Part shown: positions 1 through 5,330 of the stretch, one piece after another
How positions within the stretch are numbered: the first letter of the stretch is position 1
Layout: each line of letters starts with the position of its first letter
Source of the DNA: Planctomycetota bacterium
Lineage (GTDB): Bacteria > Planctomycetota > MHYJ01 > WSZJ01 > JACPWG01
Assembly (NCBI GenBank): GCA_016220045.1
Contig: JACRIP010000196.1
Location: forward strand, 1 to 5,596
DNA: 5,596 bases
Direction of reading: 5' to 3'
The notes under the pieces: generated by a model
Databases searched by the model: none
Told to the model about the DNA's origin: nothing
Seen by the model: the letters and a program-made list of their open reading frames with translations, nothing else
Translations under genes and position numbers: made by a program

Positions 1-56
1 GGACCGCGACGGGAGAGAGCCGTCGGAGTGCGGCGCCCTGATCGCCGTCGCGGTCC
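1..56. repeat. 12-bp inverted repeat at window edge
   Basis: Bases 1-12 (GGACCGCGACGG) are the exact reverse complement of bases 45-56 (CCGTCGCGGTCC), with a 32-base loop between them. The structure touches the window edge, so the arms may extend further left. It lies about 100 bases beyond the end of the minus-strand coiled-coil gene. It could be a structured RNA end, a dyad repeat, or part of a neighbouring gene outside the window. No U-rich tract follows it on either strand, so it is not a canonical intrinsic terminator. Confidence 0.55.
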
Positions 57-70
57 GTCGTGGCCCCGGT

Positions 71-151
71 CTTCGTGGCCCTTCGTGGGTCTCGTCTTCG
101 TGGCCCTTCGTGTTCCCGTCGTCTCTTCGTGGCCCTTCCGCCCCCTTCGTG
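71..151. repeat. Degenerate CTTCGTG tandem repeats
   Basis: CTTCGTG occurs six times, starting at 71, 81, 96, 106, 125 and 145. Three copies are extended as CTTCGTGGCCCTTC (71, 96, 125). The spacings are 10, 15, 10, 19 and 20 bases. The stretch lies just past the stop codon of the minus-strand coiled-coil gene and has no plausible protein-coding character. I recall similar short direct repeats between genes in some high-GC bacteria, but I cannot assign a function. Nothing else recognisable is present in 1-158. Confidence 0.7.
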
Positions 152-158
152 GCCCTCC

Positions 159-1019
159 CTACCGGGACAGCCGCGCCATCACGTACTCCGCGAAGGGGTC
201 GTAGCCGGTCTTCACGTCCATGATGTCCACGCCGCTCGCGATCAGTTTGCGGTACGACTCGGCCGCGAGCACCTGACCGGCGGCCGCGCGCCCCGCCTTC
301 TGAATGCGCAGGATTTCCGCGATGTACGGCTCGTCGCGCCCCGGGATCTTCTCCGTGAAGAGGCGCATGAACACCGCCTCGGCCGCCTCCTTCGTGCGCT
401 GCGGGTCGCGGAAGACCTCGGCGAGGTCGTCGGCGAAACAGGAGCCGTCCATCCGCGGAGTCTTCGCGAGTTCGAAGACCTTGCGCTTGACCTCGTCGAA
501 GACCGGGACGAGCTGCGATTGCTCCTCAGGGGTCAACCCGACCTCGCGACCGAGCTCCTCCATCGGGGGCTTCCACTTGCCGTCTTCGAAGGAGCGGCGC
601 GCGCTCACGCCGGCGCCGACCCCCTTCTCTTCGAGTTTCTTGTCGAGGATCGCGTCCAACCGGGCCTCGTCGGGCAGGCCGCCATCGGCCGCGGCCGCTC
701 CGGCGGCGGGGGCCGAACCGCCGGGCGCGCCTGCCGCCGGTCCCGCGACCGACCGCTCCGCCGCGACGCGCGCCTGGTCCTTCGCCTCGGTCGCCGCGCT
801 GCGCACCGCCGCCAGGTCGCGCGCCAGCGCGCGCACCTCGTTCGCCACCTCCTGCAGCTCCTTGCGGTTCGCGCCGCCCGCCGTCGCCGTCTCGATCCGC
901 GCCGCGCGCGCTTCCAGGGCCGCCGTCTCCTGCCGCAATTCCGCCACCGCGGCGGCCACCGTGAGCACCAGCAGGCAGAGCGCCGCCTGCATGCCGATCA
1001 TGATCTTGGTCCAAGCCAT
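159..1019 (-). CDS. Membrane-anchored coiled-coil protein, unknown function
   Basis: I do not recognise this 286-aa protein family. Residues about 6-26 form a hydrophobic segment (IMIGMQAALCLLVLTVAAAV) with no clear cleavage site, suggesting an N-terminal anchor with the rest outside the cytoplasm. Residues about 27-92 are rich in Ala, Glu, Arg and Gln with heptad-like spacing, so probably a coiled coil. Residues 93-114 are an Ala-Gly-Pro linker. Residues about 115-286 look like a charged helical domain containing GLTPEEQSQL at 161-170 and ending in YDPFAEYVMARLSR. The start is the ATG at 1019, because GGAGG at 1027-1031 lies 7 bases upstream. The stop is TAG. It follows larC by 26 bases on the same strand and is probably the last gene of that operon. 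LTPEEQ resembles but does not match the LTxxQ motif of Spy/CpxP proteins. Confidence 0.85.
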   Translation of the reverse strand: MAWTKIMIGMQAALCLLVLTVAAAVAELRQETAALEARAARIETATAGGANRKELQEVANEVRALARDLAAVRSAATEAKDQARVAAERSVAGPAAGAPGGSAPAAGAAAADGGLPDEARLDAILDKKLEEKGVGAGVSARRSFEDGKWKPPMEELGREVGLTPEEQSQLVPVFDEVKRKVFELAKTPRMDGSCFADDLAEVFRDPQRTKEAAEAVFMRLFTEKIPGRDEPYIAEILRIQKAGRAAAGQVLAAESYRKLIASGVDIMDVKTGYDPFAEYVMARLSR

Positions 1020-1045
1020 GCGTGGTCCTCCGAATCCGCCGCGCG

Positions 1046-2626
1046 TCAGGGCGAAGCGCCCCCGCGTCGGTCTTTGCGTTCCGTGGCGCCGCCGCGGGCC
1101 CTCCGCGACCGGCTTCCCTGCGTACCGGCCGGACGCCGGGCGGGTTTCACGCCCCGCGCGATTTTCCGGGCCTCCGCGACCGGGGCGGCGGCCGCCGCCG
1201 CCCGCACGTCCGCTGCCGCGCGCTGCGCTTCGGCCAGCACCTCCCGCAACGCCAGCCCGCGCGCCTCCGCAATGCGCCGACAGTCCTCGTATTCGGGGGA
1301 AACCGTGGCCACCGCGCCGCCGCGCCGGCCCACTTTGTAGCGCACCGGCCCGAACGCGGTCGCGTGCGTGACGAACTCGCGCGCCAGCTTGGTGCGCTCG
1401 ACCGGGTACCGGCGCACGCCGAAGGTCGTGCTCTCGGTAAAGAGCGCGGCCTCGACGGCGAGGAGCGCGGCGGGCGGCACCAGCGCGGAGAAGAGCACGC
1501 CCGGGCGGTTTTTTTTCATGCTGACGGGCGTGGTGTAGACCTCGACCGCGCCGGCCGCGAAGACGCGGTCGAAGAGCCAGCCGATCTGCTGTCCGGTCAT
1601 GTCGTCGAGGTTGGTCTCGACCACCCACAGGCGGTCGGCTTCCGCGCTGGAAACGCCCGCCGGGGCGGACTCCGCGCCGGCCCCGCCGTCGCCGCCGCCG
1701 GTCGTGCGGCGCCCGACCAGCACGCGCAGCACGTTGGGATGGGTTTCGAACTCGGTGTCGCCGGCGCCGTAGCCCACGGTCTCGACCGTCATCTCCGGGA
1801 AATGCCCGACTCCGGCGGCGAGGGTGGTGAGCAGGCCGACGCCGGTGGGCGTGCACATTTCGCCGCGCACGTCCACCGCGAAGACCGGGAAACCCTTGAG
1901 CAATTCCCAGGTCGCGGGGCCGGGGAGGGGGAGGCGGCCGTGGCGGCAATCGACGGTGCCCCAGCTTTGTGGAAAGCGGGAGCAGTAGACGGCGTCGATG
2001 CCGAGGAGGTGGAGGCCGAGCACGGTGCCGACCACGTCGACGATCGAGTCCCAGGCGCCGATTTCGTGGAAGTGCACGGTCTCGACCGGGACGCCGTGGA
2101 TTTTGGCTTCCACGGCGCCAATGCGCTGAAAGACGGTCGCGGAGCGCTCCCGCACGGGCGCGGGCAGGCCGCTGGTCGCGATGCGGCGGAGAATCGCCGT
2201 GAGCGGCACGTCGTGGCGGCCCGAGAAATAGCGTCCGCCGGTCGGATGCGGCGCCGGCGCGGCGGTGGCGGGTGCGTGCTCCGGCGCGTGCGCGTGGGGG
2301 TGCCCGTGCGCGTCGCCGGGGGCGTGTTCGTGCGCGTGCTCGGGCGCCTGCTCGTGTTCGTGCGCAGGTCGCGCGTCCGCGTCCGCGGCGGCGTCGCCGT
2401 GCGCCGGCGGCATGTCGCCGGCCACGTGGACGTCGAACTTGCTGGCCTGGATGACGCCGCGCACGACCTTGCGCTGCGCGAGGCGGACGCGTTCGGGGTC
2501 CACCCCGACGCGCGCGAGTTCCCGGCGCAGATCGGCGAGCGGGAGACCGAGGTCGAGCAGCGCGCCGACGAGCATATCGCCGCTGACGCCGAAGACGCAA
2601 TCGAAGTAGGCGATCCTCATGCTCAT
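1046..2626 (-). CDS. larC: Nickel-pincer cofactor nickel-insertion protein LarC
   Basis: LarC inserts nickel into pyridinium-3,5-bisthiocarboxylic acid mononucleotide in a CTP-dependent reaction, making the nickel-pincer nucleotide (NPN) used by lactate racemase LarA and relatives. The 526-aa product has the family landmarks in order: YFDCVFGVSGDM (7-18), HFHEIGAWDSIVD (185-197), HGRLPLPGPAT (229-239), TPTG (259-262), ETNLDDMTG (337-345), MKKNRPG (370-376) and PEYEDC (444-449). It is longer than the usual 400 or so residues because of a His-rich insert (about 12 His in residues 76-127), a Gly/Ala linker (308-328) before the C-terminal domain, and an Arg-rich tail after about 480. In lactobacilli larC is two frames joined by programmed frameshifting; here one frame covers both parts. 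The start is the ATG at 2626, which overlaps the preceding gene's stop as ATGA; a second ATG is at 2620. An A8 run lies at 1509-1516. No larA, larB or larE is in view. Confidence 0.95.
   Translation of the reverse strand: MSMRIAYFDCVFGVSGDMLVGALLDLGLPLADLRRELARVGVDPERVRLAQRKVVRGVIQASKFDVHVAGDMPPAHGDAAADADARPAHEHEQAPEHAHEHAPGDAHGHPHAHAPEHAPATAAPAPHPTGGRYFSGRHDVPLTAILRRIATSGLPAPVRERSATVFQRIGAVEAKIHGVPVETVHFHEIGAWDSIVDVVGTVLGLHLLGIDAVYCSRFPQSWGTVDCRHGRLPLPGPATWELLKGFPVFAVDVRGEMCTPTGVGLLTTLAAGVGHFPEMTVETVGYGAGDTEFETHPNVLRVLVGRRTTGGGDGGAGAESAPAGVSSAEADRLWVVETNLDDMTGQQIGWLFDRVFAAGAVEVYTTPVSMKKNRPGVLFSALVPPAALLAVEAALFTESTTFGVRRYPVERTKLAREFVTHATAFGPVRYKVGRRGGAVATVSPEYEDCRRIAEARGLALREVLAEAQRAAADVRAAAAAAPVAEARKIARGVKPARRPAGTQGSRSRRARGGATERKDRRGGASP
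1509..1516 (-). other. A8 run / possible slippery site in larC
   Basis: On the minus strand the codons ATG AAA AAA AAC (Met-Lys-Lys-Asn, residues 370-373 of LarC) form a run of eight A in a very GC-rich gene. In the reading frame the last seven bases read A AAA AAC, a known -1 frameshift heptamer type. The 10-base palindrome CGCCCGGGCG follows immediately. No Shine-Dalgarno-like stimulator is seen just upstream. The encoded MKKNRPG is a conserved LarC motif, which explains the Lys codons without any frameshifting, so function is speculative. Confidence 0.3.
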
Positions 2627-2928
2627 GAAGCGGAGGTCCTTGGCTGGCGGAACGAGGGGGTGGGCGCGGCGCGCACGCTCACGCGGGCGCCGATCCGGGC
2701 GCGCAGGCGCCGCGCCGCAGTGCCGTCGCGCACGGCGATTTCGAGCTCGCCGGCGCTGCCGATGAGGCACACCACGCGACCGCGTGCGACCGCGGCGTAG
2801 GTGGTCTCCAGCGCGCCGAGCGGACGGCGGCCCAGGGCGACCTGCAGGGCGGCGCGCGGACCGAGCGCGTCGAGGTCCGCGGTCCGGACGTTGGTGATCA
2901 AGTTGCCGAAGCGGTCTACGGCGATCAC
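2623..2928 (-). CDS. SAM hydrolase (DUF62), C-terminal barrel domain piece
   Basis: This 101-aa frame is the C-terminal domain of an S-adenosyl-L-methionine hydroxide adenosyltransferase (DUF62 family). It begins VIAVDRFGNLITNV, the family's DRFGN-TN signature, and contains IGSAGELEIAVRDGTAA (residues about 56-72), the conserved end of the adenine-binding barrel. It is in exactly the same frame as the N-terminal domain upstream, separated only by one TAG codon at 2931-2929. The GTG directly after the TAG has GGAGGG 5-6 bases upstream and could restart translation, so this may be a separately made subunit; otherwise it is the 3' part of a nonsense-interrupted gene or of a sequencing error. Its TGA overlaps the larC ATG as ATGA, so the two are probably translationally coupled. 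The start is uncertain because no ATG precedes the conserved residues. Confidence 0.75.
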   Translation of the reverse strand: MIAVDRFGNLITNVRTADLDALGPRAALQVALGRRPLGALETTYAAVARGRVVCLIGSAGELEIAVRDGTAARRLRARIGARVSVRAAPTPSFRQPRTSAS

Positions 2929-3459
2929 CTAGCCCTCCAGGCGGCCGCCGCGGCGGCGCCGCACCGCGGGCGCGGGCGGGCCGGGCGCGATCGCGGCCAC
3001 GCGCGGACCGAGCCGGGCGAAGGAGAGTCCGGCCGCCAGCCGCGCCGCCGCCGGCGCGAACACGTCGCGCCCGTGAAAGGTCGCGCTGCGCGGCTCGAGG
3101 CCCCAGCGGTCGGCGTCGATCGCCCTGAATTCCGCGCGCGTGCCGGCGAGGAAGGCGAGCAGGCCGTTGTCCGGGGCGAGGTAGAAGCGTCCGCCGGAGC
3201 GCGCGGCGAGGGCGCGCCGCGCCGTGCCCACGCCGGGATCGACGATCGCGACGAAGACGGTTCCGGCGGGGAAGTACCGGGCCGAGTCCGCGAGCGCGCG
3301 CCGTCCCGCGGCCACGTCCTGGGGCGGCACCTCGTGGGTCAGGTCCACGAGCGTTGCGCGCGGCGCGATCCCGAGCGCCACGCCCTTCATCACCCCGACG
3401 TACGGGTCGCGCGTCCCGAAATCGGTCACCAAGGCGATCACCCGAGGTCTGGACGCCAT
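2929..3459 (-). CDS. SAM hydrolase (DUF62), N-terminal catalytic domain, TAG-terminated
   Basis: DUF62 enzymes hydrolyse S-adenosylmethionine to adenosine and methionine; fluorinases and chlorinases are relatives. The 176-aa frame has VTDFGTRDPYVGVMKG (11-26), DLTHEVPPQDV (39-49), VDPGVGTARR (73-82), APDNGLL (95-101) and TFHGRDVFAPAAA (127-139). D74, R81 and H129 fit the Asp-Arg-His triad described for the water-using hydrolases, arguing against a halogenase. The family is normally about 250-280 aa with a C-terminal barrel. Here a TAG follows the linker (RRRRGGRLEG), and the missing domain continues in the same frame directly after it. The active site of relatives lies between subunits and needs the C-terminal domain, so this piece alone is unlikely to be active. 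The start is the ATG at 3459; GGAGG lies rather far upstream (13 bases). It is the first gene of the minus-strand operon, 91 bases from the -10 element. Confidence 0.85.
   Translation of the reverse strand: MASRPRVIALVTDFGTRDPYVGVMKGVALGIAPRATLVDLTHEVPPQDVAAGRRALADSARYFPAGTVFVAIVDPGVGTARRALAARSGGRFYLAPDNGLLAFLAGTRAEFRAIDADRWGLEPRSATFHGRDVFAPAAARLAAGLSFARLGPRVAAIAPGPPAPAVRRRRGGRLEG
2933..2938 (-). promoter_or_regulatory. Internal Shine-Dalgarno GGAGGG before the GTG restart
   Basis: Minus-strand sequence CTGGAGGGCTAGGTG encodes Leu-Glu-Gly-stop and then GTG. The GGAGG core ends 5 bases before the GTG at 2928, a near-ideal spacing. A ribosome ending at the TAG would therefore sit on a ribosome binding site and start codon suited to termination-reinitiation. 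The same bases also encode ordinary linker residues, so chance remains possible. Confidence 0.5.
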
Positions 3460-3549
3460 GACGCGGCGCGTGCCTCCGGTACGGGTGCGGTGGACGGACG
3501 GGGATGGGGGCCGCGGATGCGGCGCGCGGCGGCGGGGCCGGCGCGCGGC

Positions 3550-3579
3550 ATTCTACCCGGGGCGTCGGTTCAGCGTCAA
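3550..3579 (-). promoter_or_regulatory. Sigma70-type promoter of the SAM hydrolase-larC operon
   Basis: Minus-strand TTGACG (3579-3574, -35) and TAGAAT (3555-3550, -10) are separated by 18 bases. Each box differs from consensus at one position, which stands out in such GC-rich DNA. The expected start of transcription near 3543 leaves a leader of about 84 bases before the ATG at 3459. A direct repeat of GGCGCGCGGC (3521-3530 and 3540-3549, plus-strand coordinates) lies across the expected transcription start. Confidence 0.65.
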
Positions 3580-3746
3580 TCGGCGCACCGACCCCGGGCG
3601 CATAAACATGACCTATCCCCAAACGACAACAGGACTTCAGGAGAGGGGGCGAGGTGGCCGATAAGTGGATTGGGAGCCGTGCGCCGGACGGCCCGCCGTG
3701 GGCCGCGCGGGAGTCGCTCCCGAGAGCCTTTCCTTCGAGGTGCGCC
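3580..3746 (+). promoter_or_regulatory. Upstream region and structured leader of the rph block
   Basis: This non-coding stretch separates the divergent blocks. Bases 3601-3640 are locally AT-richer, with CATAAA at 3601, but I see no confident plus-strand -35/-10 pair. AGGAGAGGGGG at 3639-3649 followed by GTG at 3654 is an alternative start for the next gene. Two adjacent hairpins follow: CGGCCC/GGGCCG (3689-3705, 5-base loop) and CGGGAG/CTCCCG (3708-3722, 3-base loop). Stacked hairpins just before the next gene's GAGG ribosome binding site (3737-3740) suggest a structured 5' leader. No U-tract or known riboswitch consensus is evident. Confidence 0.4.
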
Positions 3747-4004
3747 ATGGTCATGCCCGAACACGGCTGGGACGCCCGCTTCTCCGGCAACGAGATGAAC
3801 TTCCTCGCCATGATGAAGAGCTTGATCCGCACGCGGTTCGCGGATATCCTCGGCGACGACATCGAACTCCTGAACCAGCCCGATGGACTCGATCGGCTCT
3901 CCGCGAAGTACCTGGCCCGGTTGCAGGCCTGTTCGCAGCCCGGCGAGGCTCGCACGCGCGCGGCCGCCGCCACCTATCCGGAAGCGGAGCTGGTCATTGC
4001 CTGA
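3747..4004 (+). CDS. Small hypothetical protein upstream of rph
   Basis: I do not recognise this protein of about 85 aa. It starts MVMPEHGWDARFSGNEMNF and continues with a predicted helical segment (LAMMKSLIRTRFADILGDDIELL), then LDRLSAKYLARLQ and an Ala-rich end; no signal peptide or membrane segment is seen. The ATG at 3747 is preferred because GAGG (3737-3740) lies 6 bases upstream and protein-like composition begins there. A GTG at 3654 with AGGAG 10 bases upstream would add 31 residues rich in Pro, Arg and Trp that overlap the hairpin leader. The stop is 12 bases before rph, so the two are very likely co-transcribed. Steady third-position GC bias in the last 60 codons supports it being real, but it could be poorly conserved. 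Confidence 0.6.
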   Translation: MVMPEHGWDARFSGNEMNFLAMMKSLIRTRFADILGDDIELLNQPDGLDRLSAKYLARLQACSQPGEARTRAAAATYPEAELVIA

Positions 4005-4016
4005 ACGGAGGAGATT

Positions 4017-4739
4017 GTGCCCGTCCGCTCCGATGGCCGCGCGCCCGAGCAGGTGCGCCCGATCAAGATCACCCGGAAGTACACCAAGTTCGCCCCCGGC
4101 TCCGTGCTCTACGAGTCGGGGGAGACGCGGGTCCTGGTCACCGTGAGCATCGACGAGGAGGTGCCGGCGCATCTGCGCGACTCGGGGAAAGGCTGGATCA
4201 CCGCCGAATACTCGATGTTGCCGGGCTCGACGGCGCAGCGCAAGTCCCGGGACCGCGCGGGCAAGGTGGACGGGCGGAGCGTCGAGATCCAGCGCCTCAT
4301 CGGCCGCGCGCTGCGCGCCGTGGTCGACACCGAGCTCCTGGGCGAACGCACGCTCTGGGTGGATTGCGACGTGCTGCAGGCCGACGGCGGCACGCGCACC
4401 GCCGCCATTTCCGCCGCCTACGTCGCCCTCGCCGATTGCACCAACTTCATGCTGCGCGAGCGCCGCATCGTGCGCTCGCCGCTCCGCTCCGCCGTGGCGG
4501 CGGTCAGCGTCGGACTGGTCAAGGGCGTTCCGCTCGCCGATCTCACCTACGTCGAGGACGCGCTGGCCGAAGTGGACATGAACGTGGTGATGACGGGCGC
4601 GGGCGAATTCGTCGAAGTCCAAGGTACCGCGGAAGGGCGGACCTTCGCGCGCGAGCGACTCAATGCCATGCTCGACCTGGCTGGGCAGGGGATCGGGCAG
4701 ATCCTGGAGATGCAGAAGGCCGCGCTGGCCGCGCCGTGA
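4017..4739 (+). CDS. rph: Ribonuclease PH
   Basis: RNase PH is a phosphate-dependent 3'-5' exoribonuclease that trims the 3' ends of tRNA precursors and helps degrade structured RNA, acting as a ring hexamer in the cytoplasm. The 240-aa product matches the family length (about 238 in E. coli) and motifs: RSDGR (4-8), GWITAEYSMLPGST (59-72), GRSVEIQRLIGRALRAV (86-102), DCDVLQADGGTRTAAI (116-131), YVEDALAEVDMNVVMT (178-193) and EVQGTAEG. Phosphate-binding R87, T126 and R127 are present, as are the acidic residues D181 and D187, corresponding to D178 and D184 of E. coli. The start is the GTG at 4017, with GGAGGAG beginning at 4007. The gene looks complete. It is not followed by rdgB, its common neighbour, within the window. 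Confidence 0.97.
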   Translation: MPVRSDGRAPEQVRPIKITRKYTKFAPGSVLYESGETRVLVTVSIDEEVPAHLRDSGKGWITAEYSMLPGSTAQRKSRDRAGKVDGRSVEIQRLIGRALRAVVDTELLGERTLWVDCDVLQADGGTRTAAISAAYVALADCTNFMLRERRIVRSPLRSAVAAVSVGLVKGVPLADLTYVEDALAEVDMNVVMTGAGEFVEVQGTAEGRTFARERLNAMLDLAGQGIGQILEMQKAALAAP

Positions 4740-4756
4740 GGCGGGGGCTGCCCGCC
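4740..4756 (+). other. GC hairpin after rph
   Basis: GGCGGG (4740-4745) pairs with CCCGCC (4751-4756) around a 5-base loop, starting directly after the rph TGA. No T-run follows, so it is not a canonical intrinsic terminator. It could be an mRNA processing or stability element between rph and the next gene, or chance in GC-rich DNA. Confidence 0.3.
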
Positions 4757-4802
4757 CGCTCCTCCGCCGTTGCTCCACGCCCCTTGCCTGGCGGTCGCCG
4801 TC

Positions 4803-5330
4803 ATGCCGACCCCGACTCCGACCCCGACTCCGCCCCCGATTCCCGCCTACACCCCCGCCGGCCTTCCGCCCGCGACCCGTGGCGCCCTCCTCGAGGGCAT
4901 GGAGCGGATCTACCGGGAGCTGGCCGAGGACGTCGCGCGCGCCGGGCCCGTCTGCATCCTGCGCGGCGTCTGCTGCGACTTCGCGACCATGGACTACGTG
5001 CTCTACGCCAGCAGTCTCGAAGTCCTCTACCTCGGGTGTTTCATTGATCTCGCGCGGGTGCGGGACGCGGGCAAGCTCTGCCCGTTCTGGCTCGAACGCC
5101 GCTGCTCGGAGCACGCGGTCCGGCCGCTCGGGTGCCGCGTCTACTTCTGCGATCCGCGCTACGCCGCCCAGGCACCGGAGATCTACGAACGCCACCACCG
5201 CCGCATCCGGGAGCTCGCCGACCGCCTGGAGCTGGACTACGAATACGCGCCCTTTCTCGATTTCCTGGCGCGCGCCGGCGGGCGGGCGGCGACGCCGGGA
5301 GCACGGGCGCAGGTCCGTACGTGCACCTAG
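4803..5330 (+). CDS. YkgJ-like cysteine-cluster (putative metal-binding) protein
   Basis: The 175-aa product has a cysteine pattern like YkgJ / CxxCxxCC-family proteins (PF03692-like), thought to bind zinc or an iron-sulfur cluster; their function is largely unknown. Visible residues: C51-X5-C57-C58, C79, C93-P-F, C101, RPLGC (107-111) and C116. The CP...C...RP..CR...C part is typical. The first cluster is CX5CC, lacking the usual inner CxxC spacing. CCDFATMDYVLYASSLEVLYL (from 57) is the best conserved-looking stretch. The N-terminus (residues 2-10) is a Pro-Thr repeat from a 12-bp DNA repeat. The start is taken as the ATG at 4803, with only a weak upstream Shine-Dalgarno; ATG at 4899 (Met33) is an alternative that would drop the repeat. 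It lies 63 bases after rph on the same strand. Its TAG stop lies inside a CTAG duplication flanking the element downstream. Confidence 0.85.
   Translation: MPTPTPTPTPPPIPAYTPAGLPPATRGALLEGMERIYRELAEDVARAGPVCILRGVCCDFATMDYVLYASSLEVLYLGCFIDLARVRDAGKLCPFWLERRCSEHAVRPLGCRVYFCDPRYAAQAPEIYERHHRRIRELADRLELDYEYAPFLDFLARAGGRAATPGARAQVRTCT
4806..4841 (+). repeat. 12-bp tandem repeat encoding Pro-Thr
   Basis: CCGACCCCGACT occurs twice exactly (4806-4817, 4818-4829), then once in degenerate form as CCGCCCCCGATT (4830-4841). The unit is a multiple of three, so copy-number changes would keep the frame and only lengthen or shorten the Pro-Thr arm of the cysteine-cluster protein. Confidence 0.8.

Noticed and set aside
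71..151. CRISPR array from the CTTCGTG repeats
   Set aside because: The repeat unit is only 7-14 bases, spacing is 10-20 bases, and there are no unique spacers of normal length.
159..1019. Spy/CpxP-type periplasmic chaperone
   Set aside because: LTPEEQ is off by one from the LTxxQ motif and only one such site is present; the overall architecture differs.
1020..2600. Extension of the coiled-coil gene's frame upstream to 2600
   Set aside because: It is an antiphase frame of larC. The ATG at 1019 with GGAGG 7 bases upstream, directly before a membrane segment, is clearly the start.
60..2800. Long open plus-strand frames opposite larC and the coiled-coil gene (60-1340, 304-1371, 1022-2800)
   Set aside because: They are Arg/Ala/Gly-rich antisense frames produced by high GC, have no recognisable motifs, and lie over genes with clear family signatures.
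2929..2931. TAG reassignment or pyrrolysine in this genome
   Set aside because: TAG ends the coiled-coil gene and the cysteine-cluster gene at sensible positions, so it appears to be an ordinary stop; nothing in the window suggests a suppressor tRNA.
2929..3459. Fluorinase or chlorinase assignment for the DUF62 protein
   Set aside because: D74, R81 and H129 match the triad of water-using SAM hydrolases, and no halogenase-specific loop is evident.
3601..3606. CATAAA as a plus-strand -10 box for the rph block
   Set aside because: There is no acceptable -35 hexamer 16-18 bases upstream, so I did not call a promoter.
2627..3973. Upstream extension of the larC frame to 3973
   Set aside because: It overlaps the SAM hydrolase in another frame and reads as Arg/Pro-rich noise; LarC starts with its conserved YFDC...SGDM region just after the ATG at 2626.
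3576..5198. 540-codon minus-strand frame opposite rph and the cysteine-cluster gene
   Set aside because: It is a shadow of rph, whose motifs are complete on the plus strand; the antisense product has no family features.
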